Part shown: positions 36,962 through 44,391 of the stretch, piece by piece
Layout: each line of letters begins with the position of its first letter
Position numbering within the stretch: position 1 is the first letter of the stretch
DNA from: Bryobacterales bacterium
Lineage (GTDB): Bacteria > Acidobacteriota > Terriglobia > Bryobacterales > Bryobacteraceae
DNA: 44,391 nt
Assembly: GCA_003162425.1 (NCBI GenBank)
Contig: PMOK01000224.1
Coordinates: 25,250 to 69,640 of the forward strand
Reading direction: 5' to 3'
Program-made: the position numbers and the translations under genes
The notes under the pieces: generated by a model
What the model was told of the DNA's origin: nothing
Database searches by the model: none
What the model saw: only the letters and a program-made list of their open reading frames with translations

Positions 36962-39321
36962 TGTCTATCGATCCGGCAGCCGCGAAGGAGCAGCTCATCG
37001 CGAATGCGCTGGCCGATTTCTTAGACCAGCATGCCGGCGGCGGAGGCATCGGTATCGATGAATTCTGCCACCGTCACCCCGAACTCGCGCCCGAGCTGCG
37101 GGACGAATTAGAGACTCTGCTCGATGCCGGCGGAGATCCCGAAACCGCCGGCGCGCTTCCATCTCACGGCGTCGAAGCTTTACCCGAAAAACTCTCCGGG
37201 CACAGGATTCTGAAAGCCATCGGCAGCGGCGGAATGGGCTGCGTGTATTTGGCCATGGATGAAGCTCTGGGCCGGCAAGTTGCCATTAAGACACTGAACC
37301 GGCGGTATGCCGGGAATTCCACGGTCCAGGAACGGTTCATGCGGGAAGCGCGCGCTTTGGCCAAGCTGAGCCATCCGAACATCGTTCGCATTTATAGTCT
37401 GGGCCCCGCAAACGAACCGCCGCACTTCGTGATGGAATACCTGGAAGGCGTACCGCTGGTGGACGCAACGCGCGCGCTCCCATTCCCGCAAAAAGCGGCG
37501 CTGATGCTGAAGGTGGCGCGCGCCGTGGGTTTCCTGCACGCGAACCACACCATCCATCGCGATCTCAAACCCGGCAACATTCTGGTGGGGAGCGATCTGG
37601 AACCGAAGGTTCTCGATTTCGGCCTGGCATTGCAGGTGGATGATTCCGGACGGCGCTTAACCATCCCCGGCGAGATCATGGGCACGCCGGACTACTTCTC
37701 GCCCGAGCACGTGCGCGGCGCGGCGTTAGATGCACCGAGCGATGTCTTTTCGTTGGGCACGGTCTTTTACGAAATGCTCGCGGGAACGCTGCCCTTCCAC
37801 TCCCAGGACGTCCGCGAGCAAATGATCGAGATCCAGGAACGGGATCCGGTGCTCCCCCGGCGGCTCAACGAATCCATTCCAGGCGATCTGCAGAACATTT
37901 GCCTCAAGGCGCTCGAGAAGAATCCGAAGGAGCGCTACCGTTCGGCGAGTGAAATGGCCGACGATCTGGAACGCTATCTGGCCGGAGAGCCGGTGCTCGC
38001 GTATCCGGCTTCCTACGGGCGCATGCTGGCGGGAAAAATCGAACAACATCTGCGCGAGCTGGAGGGCTGGAAGCGCGACCACATTTTGACCGAGTACGAA
38101 TACGACGGGTTCCGCAAGAACTACGGCCGGTTGATAGAACGCGAAGATGCGTGGATCATGCAAGCCCGCCGGCTTTCGCTCACTCAAGTCAGCCTGTATC
38201 TCGGAGCTTGGATTTTGATTGTCGGAGCGGCATTGTTGGCGCTTTTCCGCTACGACGGCTTCGGCGGAACCCCGGCAGTGTTGGTAGCGGCGCTGGCCAC
38301 GGCGCCGGTGGCGATTTTCGGAGTCCGCTGGTGGAAGCAGGCGCGCTATCGGATCGCGGTGGCGTACCTGCTGGCATTTTGTCTGTTGCTGCCCGTCGCG
38401 CTAGTGATCGCGATGGGCGAATACGGCTGGCTTACCGCGCTTACCCAGGGGCAGGAGAAGCTGGAGCTAATCGCCAAAGCCGGCTTCTCGCGCCACACCA
38501 CCAATCTGCAGCTTTGGTGGTCGCTCGCGCTGTCGCTACCGGCTGTATATTGGCTACGTCACTTCACAAAATCATCCGTCTTCTCGCTGATGTTCTCGCT
38601 CTTATTGGCCGCGCTCTCGGTGGTCACCTTGCTCCGCGCGGGGATGCTGGAATGGCTGGAGAGCGATCCGGGTAAAGTGTACTTCTACTTGATTCCTTTC
38701 GCGGCCATGTTCCTGGTAGTCGGACAAGTGCTGGAGCGAATGGGTGTAGCATCCGATTCACGCTACTTCTACTCGTTCGGAGTTGGGTTTACGCTGATCG
38801 CGCTGAGCGGTGTGGCGCTCTTCCATGAGCCTTACGCCGACTGGTTGAAAGAAACTTTCCCGTGGACCCGGGGCCAAGTGGAGTATTTCTTCATCTTCAA
38901 TGCGGGCATCTATTTCCTGCTGCAAGTGATCAGCGAGAGATTTTCCTTGCCGCAGATGCGCATCGTCGCGCGCTCGTTTCGCTTCGTCATTCCCGGCCAC
39001 GTGCTGACCTCGCTGCTCCTGCTGGGGCTGAGTGCTTCGGCTTTAGCAAGCAATGGTTTCGAGGCGCGCGTATTTGAGGTGCTGCTGCCGCTGGTGGCTT
39101 GCCTGTTCATCTTCGGCAGCATCCACAGACAAATGAAGAACTTCTTCGCCACCGGCCTGCTTTTTCTGGCTATCGGCATCGTGCGCCTGCAACACGATCT
39201 CTTCCGCGATCGAGCGCTCTGGCCCATCGCGCTGCTCGGGATCGGGATCGCCTTGATGTTCGCCGCCGCCGAGTACGCGCCACTGAAGATAGGCCTGATC
39301 CGTCTCTTTCGCCGCCGCTAA
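36961..39321 (+). CDS. Membrane Ser/Thr protein kinase with polytopic C-terminal domain
   Basis: A 786-residue protein. Residues 1-75 form an acidic/helical N-terminal extension; about 80-345 are a Hanks-type kinase with the glycine loop GSGGMG (88-93), K110 (VAIK), E129, HRDLKPGN with catalytic D201, DFG (219-221) and the GTPDYFSPEH segment, all intact, so it should be active. After a linker (345-400) comes a domain of about ten to twelve hydrophobic helices to the end, likely a membrane sensor or transport-like domain of unknown role. Start ATG at 36961 overlaps the sigma-factor stop by one base. It probably phosphorylates that sigma factor or a linked target. Confidence 0.92.
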   Translation: MSIDPAAAKEQLIANALADFLDQHAGGGGIGIDEFCHRHPELAPELRDELETLLDAGGDPETAGALPSHGVEALPEKLSGHRILKAIGSGGMGCVYLAMDEALGRQVAIKTLNRRYAGNSTVQERFMREARALAKLSHPNIVRIYSLGPANEPPHFVMEYLEGVPLVDATRALPFPQKAALMLKVARAVGFLHANHTIHRDLKPGNILVGSDLEPKVLDFGLALQVDDSGRRLTIPGEIMGTPDYFSPEHVRGAALDAPSDVFSLGTVFYEMLAGTLPFHSQDVREQMIEIQERDPVLPRRLNESIPGDLQNICLKALEKNPKERYRSASEMADDLERYLAGEPVLAYPASYGRMLAGKIEQHLRELEGWKRDHILTEYEYDGFRKNYGRLIEREDAWIMQARRLSLTQVSLYLGAWILIVGAALLALFRYDGFGGTPAVLVAALATAPVAIFGVRWWKQARYRIAVAYLLAFCLLLPVALVIAMGEYGWLTALTQGQEKLELIAKAGFSRHTTNLQLWWSLALSLPAVYWLRHFTKSSVFSLMFSLLLAALSVVTLLRAGMLEWLESDPGKVYFYLIPFAAMFLVVGQVLERMGVASDSRYFYSFGVGFTLIALSGVALFHEPYADWLKETFPWTRGQVEYFFIFNAGIYFLLQVISERFSLPQMRIVARSFRFVIPGHVLTSLLLLGLSASALASNGFEARVFEVLLPLVACLFIFGSIHRQMKNFFATGLLFLAIGIVRLQHDLFRDRALWPIALLGIGIALMFAAAEYAPLKIGLIRLFRRR

Positions 39322-39381
39322 GTTTTTTTGAGCCAAGTGCAATTTCCCGCCCCCGGTGTCGCTATTCCATAGTGGAGGCAC

Positions 39382-39933
39382 ATGAAATATATGAAAAAGC
39401 TCATTCTTTGGATGCCGGCAGTCGCTCTCTTGATGACCGGTTGCGGCTCTATGGTGTCGGTTTCCCCTTTGTATTCGGACGAGACCGTCACTCAAAATGC
39501 GGGCCTGATCGGAACCTGGCAGGCGTCCACCGGCGATGACATTTTGCTGGTCCGCGCGGGAGATAACAAAACCTACCAGGCGCTCTACACGTCCATGAAG
39601 GACTCCGCTTCAACCATGCTTTTCCAAGTTCAGTTGGTCAAGCTGCAGGGCACGCTCTATGCGGATCTGGTGCGCGACACATCCGGCTGGGCTATTCCCG
39701 GACACGCTTTCGCAAAGCTTTCATTGAACGGAGATACGCTCTCCGTGTCGTTCCTGGATTCGGACTGGTTGAAGCAGGAGATCCTGAGCGGACGCCCGGC
39801 CGCCGCCGGATTGAATCAAAGCAATTTTGTGGTTCTGCCCGACAGCACGGCCGCGCTGCAGCAAATGATTTCGAAGTACGCTGATGACCCCCGGGCCATA
39901 GATGGAGGCACAGAGTTCCAACGCTTGCATTAG
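39382..39933 (+). CDS. Hypothetical lipoprotein
   Basis: A 183-residue protein with a lipoprotein signal peptide: KYMKKLILWMPAVALLMTGC, lipobox Cys at residue 21. After cleavage a globular part follows (LIGTWQASTGDDILLVRAGDNKTYQALY, VQLVKLQGTLYADLVRD, GHAFAKLSLNGDTLSVSFLDSDWL), looking like a small beta-rich domain. I do not recognise the family. GGAGG precedes the ATG by 3 bases; an in-frame ATG at 39391 has a better-spaced ribosome site (12 bases) and could be the real start. It stands 60 bases after the kinase gene. Confidence 0.75.
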   Translation: MKYMKKLILWMPAVALLMTGCGSMVSVSPLYSDETVTQNAGLIGTWQASTGDDILLVRAGDNKTYQALYTSMKDSASTMLFQVQLVKLQGTLYADLVRDTSGWAIPGHAFAKLSLNGDTLSVSFLDSDWLKQEILSGRPAAAGLNQSNFVVLPDSTAALQQMISKYADDPRAIDGGTEFQRLH

Positions 39934-40002
39934 TAACGCGGCCAACCCAAAGAGTCTAGTCGCATGGCCGCATCTTGACATTTGCTGTGTAATCGAGAAA
40001 GG

Positions 40003-40022
40003 CTTAAGTGACGATACTTAAG
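40003..40022. promoter_or_regulatory. Perfect inverted repeat CTTAAGT-N6-ACTTAAG before the phosphoesterase
   Basis: A 7-base perfect inverted repeat directly precedes the ATG of the metallophosphoesterase gene, and a consensus -35-like TTGACA lies 22 bases upstream (39975-39980), without a clear -10 at the right spacing. It may be an operator or an mRNA hairpin over the ribosome-binding site. Confidence 0.4.
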
Positions 40023-40023
40023 T

Positions 40024-40992
40024 ATGTGGCACGCTGTTTCTGAGCCGGTTTCCCTCCCGGAGCTATCAACTCGCCTTGCACGGCGCATGGCGATCGAAGC
40101 CGGGCATCACAAGGGCAAAAAAGCACATGGACGCGGTGATTTCTTCCTTTGGCACGACGATGTCGCCCGGCCCGTTCTGAAGTGGTCGCTGAAATCGCTG
40201 GGCTTGTACCCGGCTGGTTTGCGTGCTGCCCGGCAGCCGGTGGTCCGCTCGCTCTGCTTCGAGTTCAGCTCTCTGCCAGCCGCGTTCCACGGTTTTCGCA
40301 TTTTGCATTTGTCAGATCTCCACATCGATGGAGTCGACGGTTTGGCAGAGCGAACCGCTGAGATCGTGGGTACTTTGCCCGTCGATGTTTGCGTAATGAC
40401 CGGTGACTACCGTTTCGAAATCTTCGGCTCGTGCGAAAAGGTCTATCCGCGGATGCGATTGATCCTCGGCGCTATCCGTGCCAGATATGGCGTCCTCGGA
40501 ATTCTCGGCAATCACGACCCGGCCGAGGTCGCGTTGGAACTTACGAAGATGGGCGTCCATATGCTCATCAATGATGCGACGGAGCTGCGCTCAGATGGGT
40601 CCCGATTGTGGATCGCTGGTGTGGATGATCCCCATTATTACGGCTGTGATGACCTTGGCGCCGCGTTGTCAGATGTTCCGAAGGATGGTTTCAAAGTGTT
40701 GCTCGCTCATACGCCCGAGATGTATCAGGACGCCCGCGCAGCCGGCATACACCTCTATCTTTGCGGCCATACTCACGGCGGCCAAATCCGACTGCCCAAA
40801 CCGTTTCGCGGATCGTGGGCCGCACCCTTTCGGAACGCTGCGTGCCCGCATCAGTACACCTATGGGAGCTGGAGTCACGGGGCGCTGCAAGGTTACACCA
40901 GCGCCGGAGTCGGAGCCTCCCTTCTGCCGGTGCGATACAACTGTCCGCCGGAAATAGTCGTGATTGAACTTCGACGAACTCGCGAGGAATGA
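40024..40992 (+). CDS. Calcineurin-like metallophosphoesterase
   Basis: A 322-residue protein with the two-metal phosphoesterase motifs in order: HLSDLHID (DxH, near residue 96), MTGDYRFE (GD), GNHDPAEVA (GNHD), LLAHTPE (His) and CGHTHGGQIRLP (GHxH). The pattern matches YkuE-like enzymes; substrate unknown. YkuE relatives often have a membrane or Tat segment, but here the N-terminal 80 residues are soluble-looking. The ATG at 40024 lies in the inverted repeat region and has no ribosome site; the ATG at 40087 is an alternative. The C-terminal part has NCPPEIVVIELRR, usual for the family. Confidence 0.88.
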   Translation: MWHAVSEPVSLPELSTRLARRMAIEAGHHKGKKAHGRGDFFLWHDDVARPVLKWSLKSLGLYPAGLRAARQPVVRSLCFEFSSLPAAFHGFRILHLSDLHIDGVDGLAERTAEIVGTLPVDVCVMTGDYRFEIFGSCEKVYPRMRLILGAIRARYGVLGILGNHDPAEVALELTKMGVHMLINDATELRSDGSRLWIAGVDDPHYYGCDDLGAALSDVPKDGFKVLLAHTPEMYQDARAAGIHLYLCGHTHGGQIRLPKPFRGSWAAPFRNAACPHQYTYGSWSHGALQGYTSAGVGASLLPVRYNCPPEIVVIELRRTREE

Positions 40993-41078
40993 GCAGGGCC
41001 TAACTTAGGCTCGGACGTTGTGTATACCCTGTGGCATGGGGGGCCGTACGATTGAACAAGCCGTGCAAGAGTGACTGG

Positions 41079-44000
41079 ATGCGTGTACTCCGCCTATGTT
41101 TCGGATTGATTGCGACTTTGTCGCTGGCGTGGACTCAGGTGGCCGCGTCGATATCCGGGAAGGTCGTGGATCCCTCCGGCAGAGGCGTGGGAGGCGCAAC
41201 CGTAACGGTAAAAAGCCTCGAAACGGGAGCCATCCGCGCAGTCACCACCGGCGAAACCGGCGACTTCATAATCGTCGGGCTCCCCTTGGGCCGCCAGGAA
41301 GTAAAGGTGGAAAAAACGGGCTTCAAGGCGGCTGTCCGGACCGGGATCAACTTAGAGGTCGGCCAGCAAGCGGTGGTGAATCTGAAGCTCGAGATCGGCG
41401 AATTCATCCAGCAGGTGCAAGTTTCCGAAGAAGCTCCCGTGGTGAACACAACCACGGCCTCCGTTGCCGGCATAGTGGATGAGCGCCAGGTGAAGGATCT
41501 GCCGCTGAACGGCCGCAGCTTCGATAACCTCATCACACTCAACCCAGGAGCCATTAACTACAGCGCGATGAAAAGCGCCAACACCAGCACCAGCGATGGA
41601 AACACGTTCACGGTAGCAGGGCGGCGGCCCGGCGACAACCTGTTCCTGTTGAACGGCATCGAGTATACCGGTTCCAGCCAGCTCGCCGTGACTCCGGGTG
41701 GTGTAAGCGGAGAGTTATTGGGAATTGATGCCGTCCGGGAATTCAACGTCCTGACGGATACTTACGGAGCCGAATACGGAAAGCGATCCGGAGCCCAGGT
41801 GAATGTTGTGACCCAATCCGGGACCAACGTCCTGCATGGAACCATTTTTGAGTTTCTTCGAAACAGCGCGCTGGATGCGCGAAACTTCTTTGACCAAGCC
41901 TTCGTCCCTCCCTTCCGCAGAAACCAATTTGGAGGCGCGCTCGGAGGGCCGCTCAAGAAAAACCGGCTGTTTGTGTTCGGCAATTACGAAGGCTTCCGGC
42001 AGTCGCTTGCGGTGAGCAGCGTCAGCGTCGTACCCGACGCGGAGGCGCGCCTGGGCTTCCTGCCGAACGCGTCCGGTGTGGAGACCAAGGTCTCGAAACT
42101 CAATCCCGCCATGCTGCCGTACATGTCCTTCTGGCCCCACTCAAACGGTGCCGAGTTGCTGGCCAACGGACTGCCCAGTGGAACGGCCCTGTCCTACAAC
42201 AATCCCAAAGAATCCATCCGCGAGGACTTCGGCACGCTGCGGGCGGACTATATCCTCCGGGTTCGGGACACTCTTTCAGCGGCTTATACCATCGATGACG
42301 GCAATAGCCTGATTCCTCTGGCCGACCCGTTGTTTGGGTCTTACACCACGCTTCGGATGCAAGTGGCCAGCTTGGAGGAAACCCATGTCGTCTCTCCGTC
42401 GATTCTGAACACATTCCGCGCCGGCTTTTCGCGCGCGGGATTCAATCTGGACTCCTCGCCCCTCGCCTCCTTTCCGTCCAGCCTCTCTTTCGTCGAAGGG
42501 CAGGGACCCGGCGGGATCGTAATCGGAGGCGGCACAACCACTACCGGTTTGGCCGCCATAACCTCGGCAGGTCCGAACAACGCCGCGGGCGTCTGGAATC
42601 GGCGGAATCTCTTCACTTATTCCGATAGCGTCGCCATCACCGCAGGAAGGCATCAGATCAGTTTCGGAGCCTGGTTCCAGCGGCTGGATGACAATGAAGA
42701 CACCGCATCGCGCCAACTGGGGCAAGCCAGCTTTACCAGCTTGACCACGTTCCTGCGAGGAACCGTGAGCACGTTTCAAGTTGTGCCGGATGCAAATGAG
42801 CTCGGGTGGAGAAGTTTCTCCGGCGCGTGGTATTTCCAGGATGCGATCAAATTGCGGACCAATCTCACGCTACAGGTTGGTCTTCGGCACGAATTCACGA
42901 CGGGCTGGAATGAGGAATCCGGAAGGGCCTCCAATTACCTGACCGATGCGAGCGGGGTCCTGGTCACAACTCCGCGTGTGGGTGGCTCGGCCTTCACTCA
43001 AAACAACGCGACGCGGCTGTTCAGTCCGAGAGTCGGTCTGGCGTGGGATCCGTTCGGGAATGGGAGAACCTCAATCCGCGCGGGATTCGGGACTTATTAT
43101 TCGTTGATCGACGACCTCAGTTTTCTGCTGAATTCGCTGCCTCCGTACAACGGATCGGTCTCGTACGCGGGCGTTCCACTGGCTTCAGTCCTGCCGATTG
43201 TTCCAGGCGTTGCTCCGGCACATTCCTGCGGTCCTGGCATTCCGCAACCCTGCACCATCTTCGCGCCTCAGGGAGTACAGCCGAACGCCAAAACTCCAAC
43301 CGTCCAGGAATGGAATTTCACGATCGAGCAGGAGCTTGACAAAAACACAGTTCTTCGGCTGGCCTATGTCGGCTCGCATGGATACCATGGTCTGCTGAGC
43401 GTCGACCCCAACACGATTCCCGCGTCGGTCTGTTCCAATGCGAAGGGCTGCACTGCGGGTGGCACGCCCGGCGCCACCAAAAGCACCGTGCCGGAGGGCG
43501 CGCAATACATCCCGGTGGAGTCGAGGCCCAACCCTTATTTGGGAGCGGGATTCTTCTGGTACACGGAAGGCAACTCCAGCTATAACGCGTTGCAGGTGGA
43601 TGTGAGGCGCCGCCTGGCGCAAGGTCTTGATTTTCGCGCCAACTACACGTGGTCCAAGAATCTGGATTTGAACTCCGGTCTGACGGGAGCCCAGGCCCAG
43701 AATCAGGCGCAAATGATACTGGATCGGAACGATCTGCCCAGGGATTGGGGACTGGCCGCACTGAACATAACCCACCAAGCCAGCATTTCCAGCCATTACG
43801 AATTGCCGTTCGGTCAGGGGAAGCGCTGGTTAAATAACGCCGGAGGCGTCGCGAGCAAGCTGATCAACGGATGGCAGCTTAACGGAATCGCCACGCTGTT
43901 AAGCGGTTTCCCGTTCACGCCACAGGTGGGGTCCAACAGATCCGGTGACGGCGATACCAGAAATCCGGACCGCCCTTCGCTGAATCCCTCCTTTACCGGC

Positions 44001-44330
44001 CCTGTGATCCTGGGGAGCCCGAATGAATGGTTTAATCCGAATGCTTTCGTTCTGCCGGCCGCGGGCACCTATGGGAATCTGGGCCGGGGAACGTTCATCG
44101 GGCCGGGGCTGGCGGACCTGGACCTGTCGGTCTTTAAGGATACGGTGGTCGCGGAGAGAACTACGCTCCAGTTTCGAGCCGAGTTCTTCAACGCGCTCAA
44201 TCGGGCGAATTTCGGGACTCCCAACGCTACCGTGTTCGCCGGCGGCGCAATCAACGCTTCGGCGGGATTGATCACCAGCACTGCAACCACGTCGAGGCAG
44301 ATCCAGTTCGGGCTGAAGCTGATCTTCTGA
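41079..44330 (+). CDS. Oar-like TonB-dependent receptor with carboxypeptidase-regulatory N-domain
   Basis: A 1083-residue outer-membrane protein. After a signal peptide (about 24 residues, starting RVLRLCFGLIATLSLAW) comes a CarboxypepD_reg-like beta-sandwich (SISGKVVDPSGRGVGGATVTVK, GDFIIVGLPLGRQEVKVEKTGF), then a plug-like region (LPLNGRSFDNLITLNPG, FTVAGRRPGDNLFLLNGIEYTG, VREFNVLTDTYGAEYGKRSGAQVNVV) and a long beta-barrel ending in Phe (QFGLKLIF). This architecture is expanded in Acidobacteriota and is used for uptake of large substrates, probably polysaccharide-derived. The ATG at 41079 gives the correct signal peptide; an in-frame start at 41031 would add 16 hydrophilic residues. Confidence 0.92.
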   Translation: MRVLRLCFGLIATLSLAWTQVAASISGKVVDPSGRGVGGATVTVKSLETGAIRAVTTGETGDFIIVGLPLGRQEVKVEKTGFKAAVRTGINLEVGQQAVVNLKLEIGEFIQQVQVSEEAPVVNTTTASVAGIVDERQVKDLPLNGRSFDNLITLNPGAINYSAMKSANTSTSDGNTFTVAGRRPGDNLFLLNGIEYTGSSQLAVTPGGVSGELLGIDAVREFNVLTDTYGAEYGKRSGAQVNVVTQSGTNVLHGTIFEFLRNSALDARNFFDQAFVPPFRRNQFGGALGGPLKKNRLFVFGNYEGFRQSLAVSSVSVVPDAEARLGFLPNASGVETKVSKLNPAMLPYMSFWPHSNGAELLANGLPSGTALSYNNPKESIREDFGTLRADYILRVRDTLSAAYTIDDGNSLIPLADPLFGSYTTLRMQVASLEETHVVSPSILNTFRAGFSRAGFNLDSSPLASFPSSLSFVEGQGPGGIVIGGGTTTTGLAAITSAGPNNAAGVWNRRNLFTYSDSVAITAGRHQISFGAWFQRLDDNEDTASRQLGQASFTSLTTFLRGTVSTFQVVPDANELGWRSFSGAWYFQDAIKLRTNLTLQVGLRHEFTTGWNEESGRASNYLTDASGVLVTTPRVGGSAFTQNNATRLFSPRVGLAWDPFGNGRTSIRAGFGTYYSLIDDLSFLLNSLPPYNGSVSYAGVPLASVLPIVPGVAPAHSCGPGIPQPCTIFAPQGVQPNAKTPTVQEWNFTIEQELDKNTVLRLAYVGSHGYHGLLSVDPNTIPASVCSNAKGCTAGGTPGATKSTVPEGAQYIPVESRPNPYLGAGFFWYTEGNSSYNALQVDVRRRLAQGLDFRANYTWSKNLDLNSGLTGAQAQNQAQMILDRNDLPRDWGLAALNITHQASISSHYELPFGQGKRWLNNAGGVASKLINGWQLNGIATLLSGFPFTPQVGSNRSGDGDTRNPDRPSLNPSFTGPVILGSPNEWFNPNAFVLPAAGTYGNLGRGTFIGPGLADLDLSVFKDTVVAERTTLQFRAEFFNALNRANFGTPNATVFAGGAINASAGLITSTATTSRQIQFGLKLIF

Positions 44331-44381
44331 ATGCGATTCCTGCTGGCCCACCAAATATTGAAATGAAACTTCGACCAGCGG

Positions 44382-44391
44382 GTGGGGCGGA
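44382..44391. repeat. Left border of a further palindromic element, cut by the window end
   Basis: The last ten bases, GTGGGGCGGA, equal the conserved border of the elements at 14705 and 18094. They follow the Oar-like gene at the expected place in an intergenic gap. Only ten bases are visible, so the call rests on the shared border; 44331-44381 shows nothing else. Confidence 0.45.

Noticed and set aside
39322..39381. Terminator at the T-run after the kinase stop
   Set aside because: The run of seven T is not preceded by a stable hairpin.

Overview
The window looks like a chromosomal segment of an Acidobacteriota, most likely a Bryobacterales/Solibacter-type soil bacterium. This is inferred from gene content: an Oar-like TonB receptor with an N-terminal carboxypeptidase-regulatory domain, a sigma factor directly coupled to a membrane Ser/Thr kinase, a GH115 glucuronidase, a fused transaldolase-phosphoglucose isomerase, high G+C, and many hairpin-rich intergenic repeats bounded by TGTGGGGC/GCCCCACA. 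No rRNA, tRNA, CRISPR array, transposase or phage gene was seen.

Layout. 1-8.7 kb, minus strand: yjbR-like gene, small cytochrome c, then tkt - rpiB - tal/pgi - gnd - zwf, which is nearly the whole pentose phosphate pathway read as one unit (zwf runs off the left edge). 8.8-11.8 kb: L28, an FAH-family hydrolase, an AhpD-like protein (minus) and guaB. 11.8-18 kb, minus strand: asnB-type amidotransferase - glycosyltransferase - DegT aminotransferase - fliD, a surface-glycan set ending in an isolated flagellar cap gene. 18.3-25.7 kb: GH115 alpha-glucuronidase (minus), divergent from a Tat-exported mannonate-dehydratase-like protein followed by a tightly packed class V aminotransferase, bicupin and amino acid permease. 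25.76-33.73 kb, plus strand: a seven-gene operon for a membrane complex related to hydrogenase-4 / complex I, ending in an ArsR-type regulator. 34-36.3 kb: L-fucose/L-arabinose isomerase family protein and an SDR dehydrogenase. 36.4-39.3 kb: ECF-like sigma factor overlapping a membrane Ser/Thr kinase. 39.4-44.3 kb: a lipoprotein, a metallophosphoesterase and the Oar-like receptor.

The most striking locus is the hydrogenase-4-like operon. Its catalytic large subunit keeps the family fold, but all four NiFe-binding cysteines are replaced (Ser, Ser, Ser, Gly), while the electron-transfer subunit keeps its cysteines and the proton-channel subunits keep their key charged residues. This fits the energy-converting hydrogenase-related (Ehr) type of complex, whose substrate is unknown. 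The operon has a clear promoter with a perfect inverted repeat between the -35 and -10 boxes, a plausible operator for the cysteine-free ArsR protein encoded as its last gene.

A second theme is a set of modular palindromic repeats. They sit in at least five intergenic gaps, two of them sharing 42 identical bases, and the last ten bases of the window match their conserved border.
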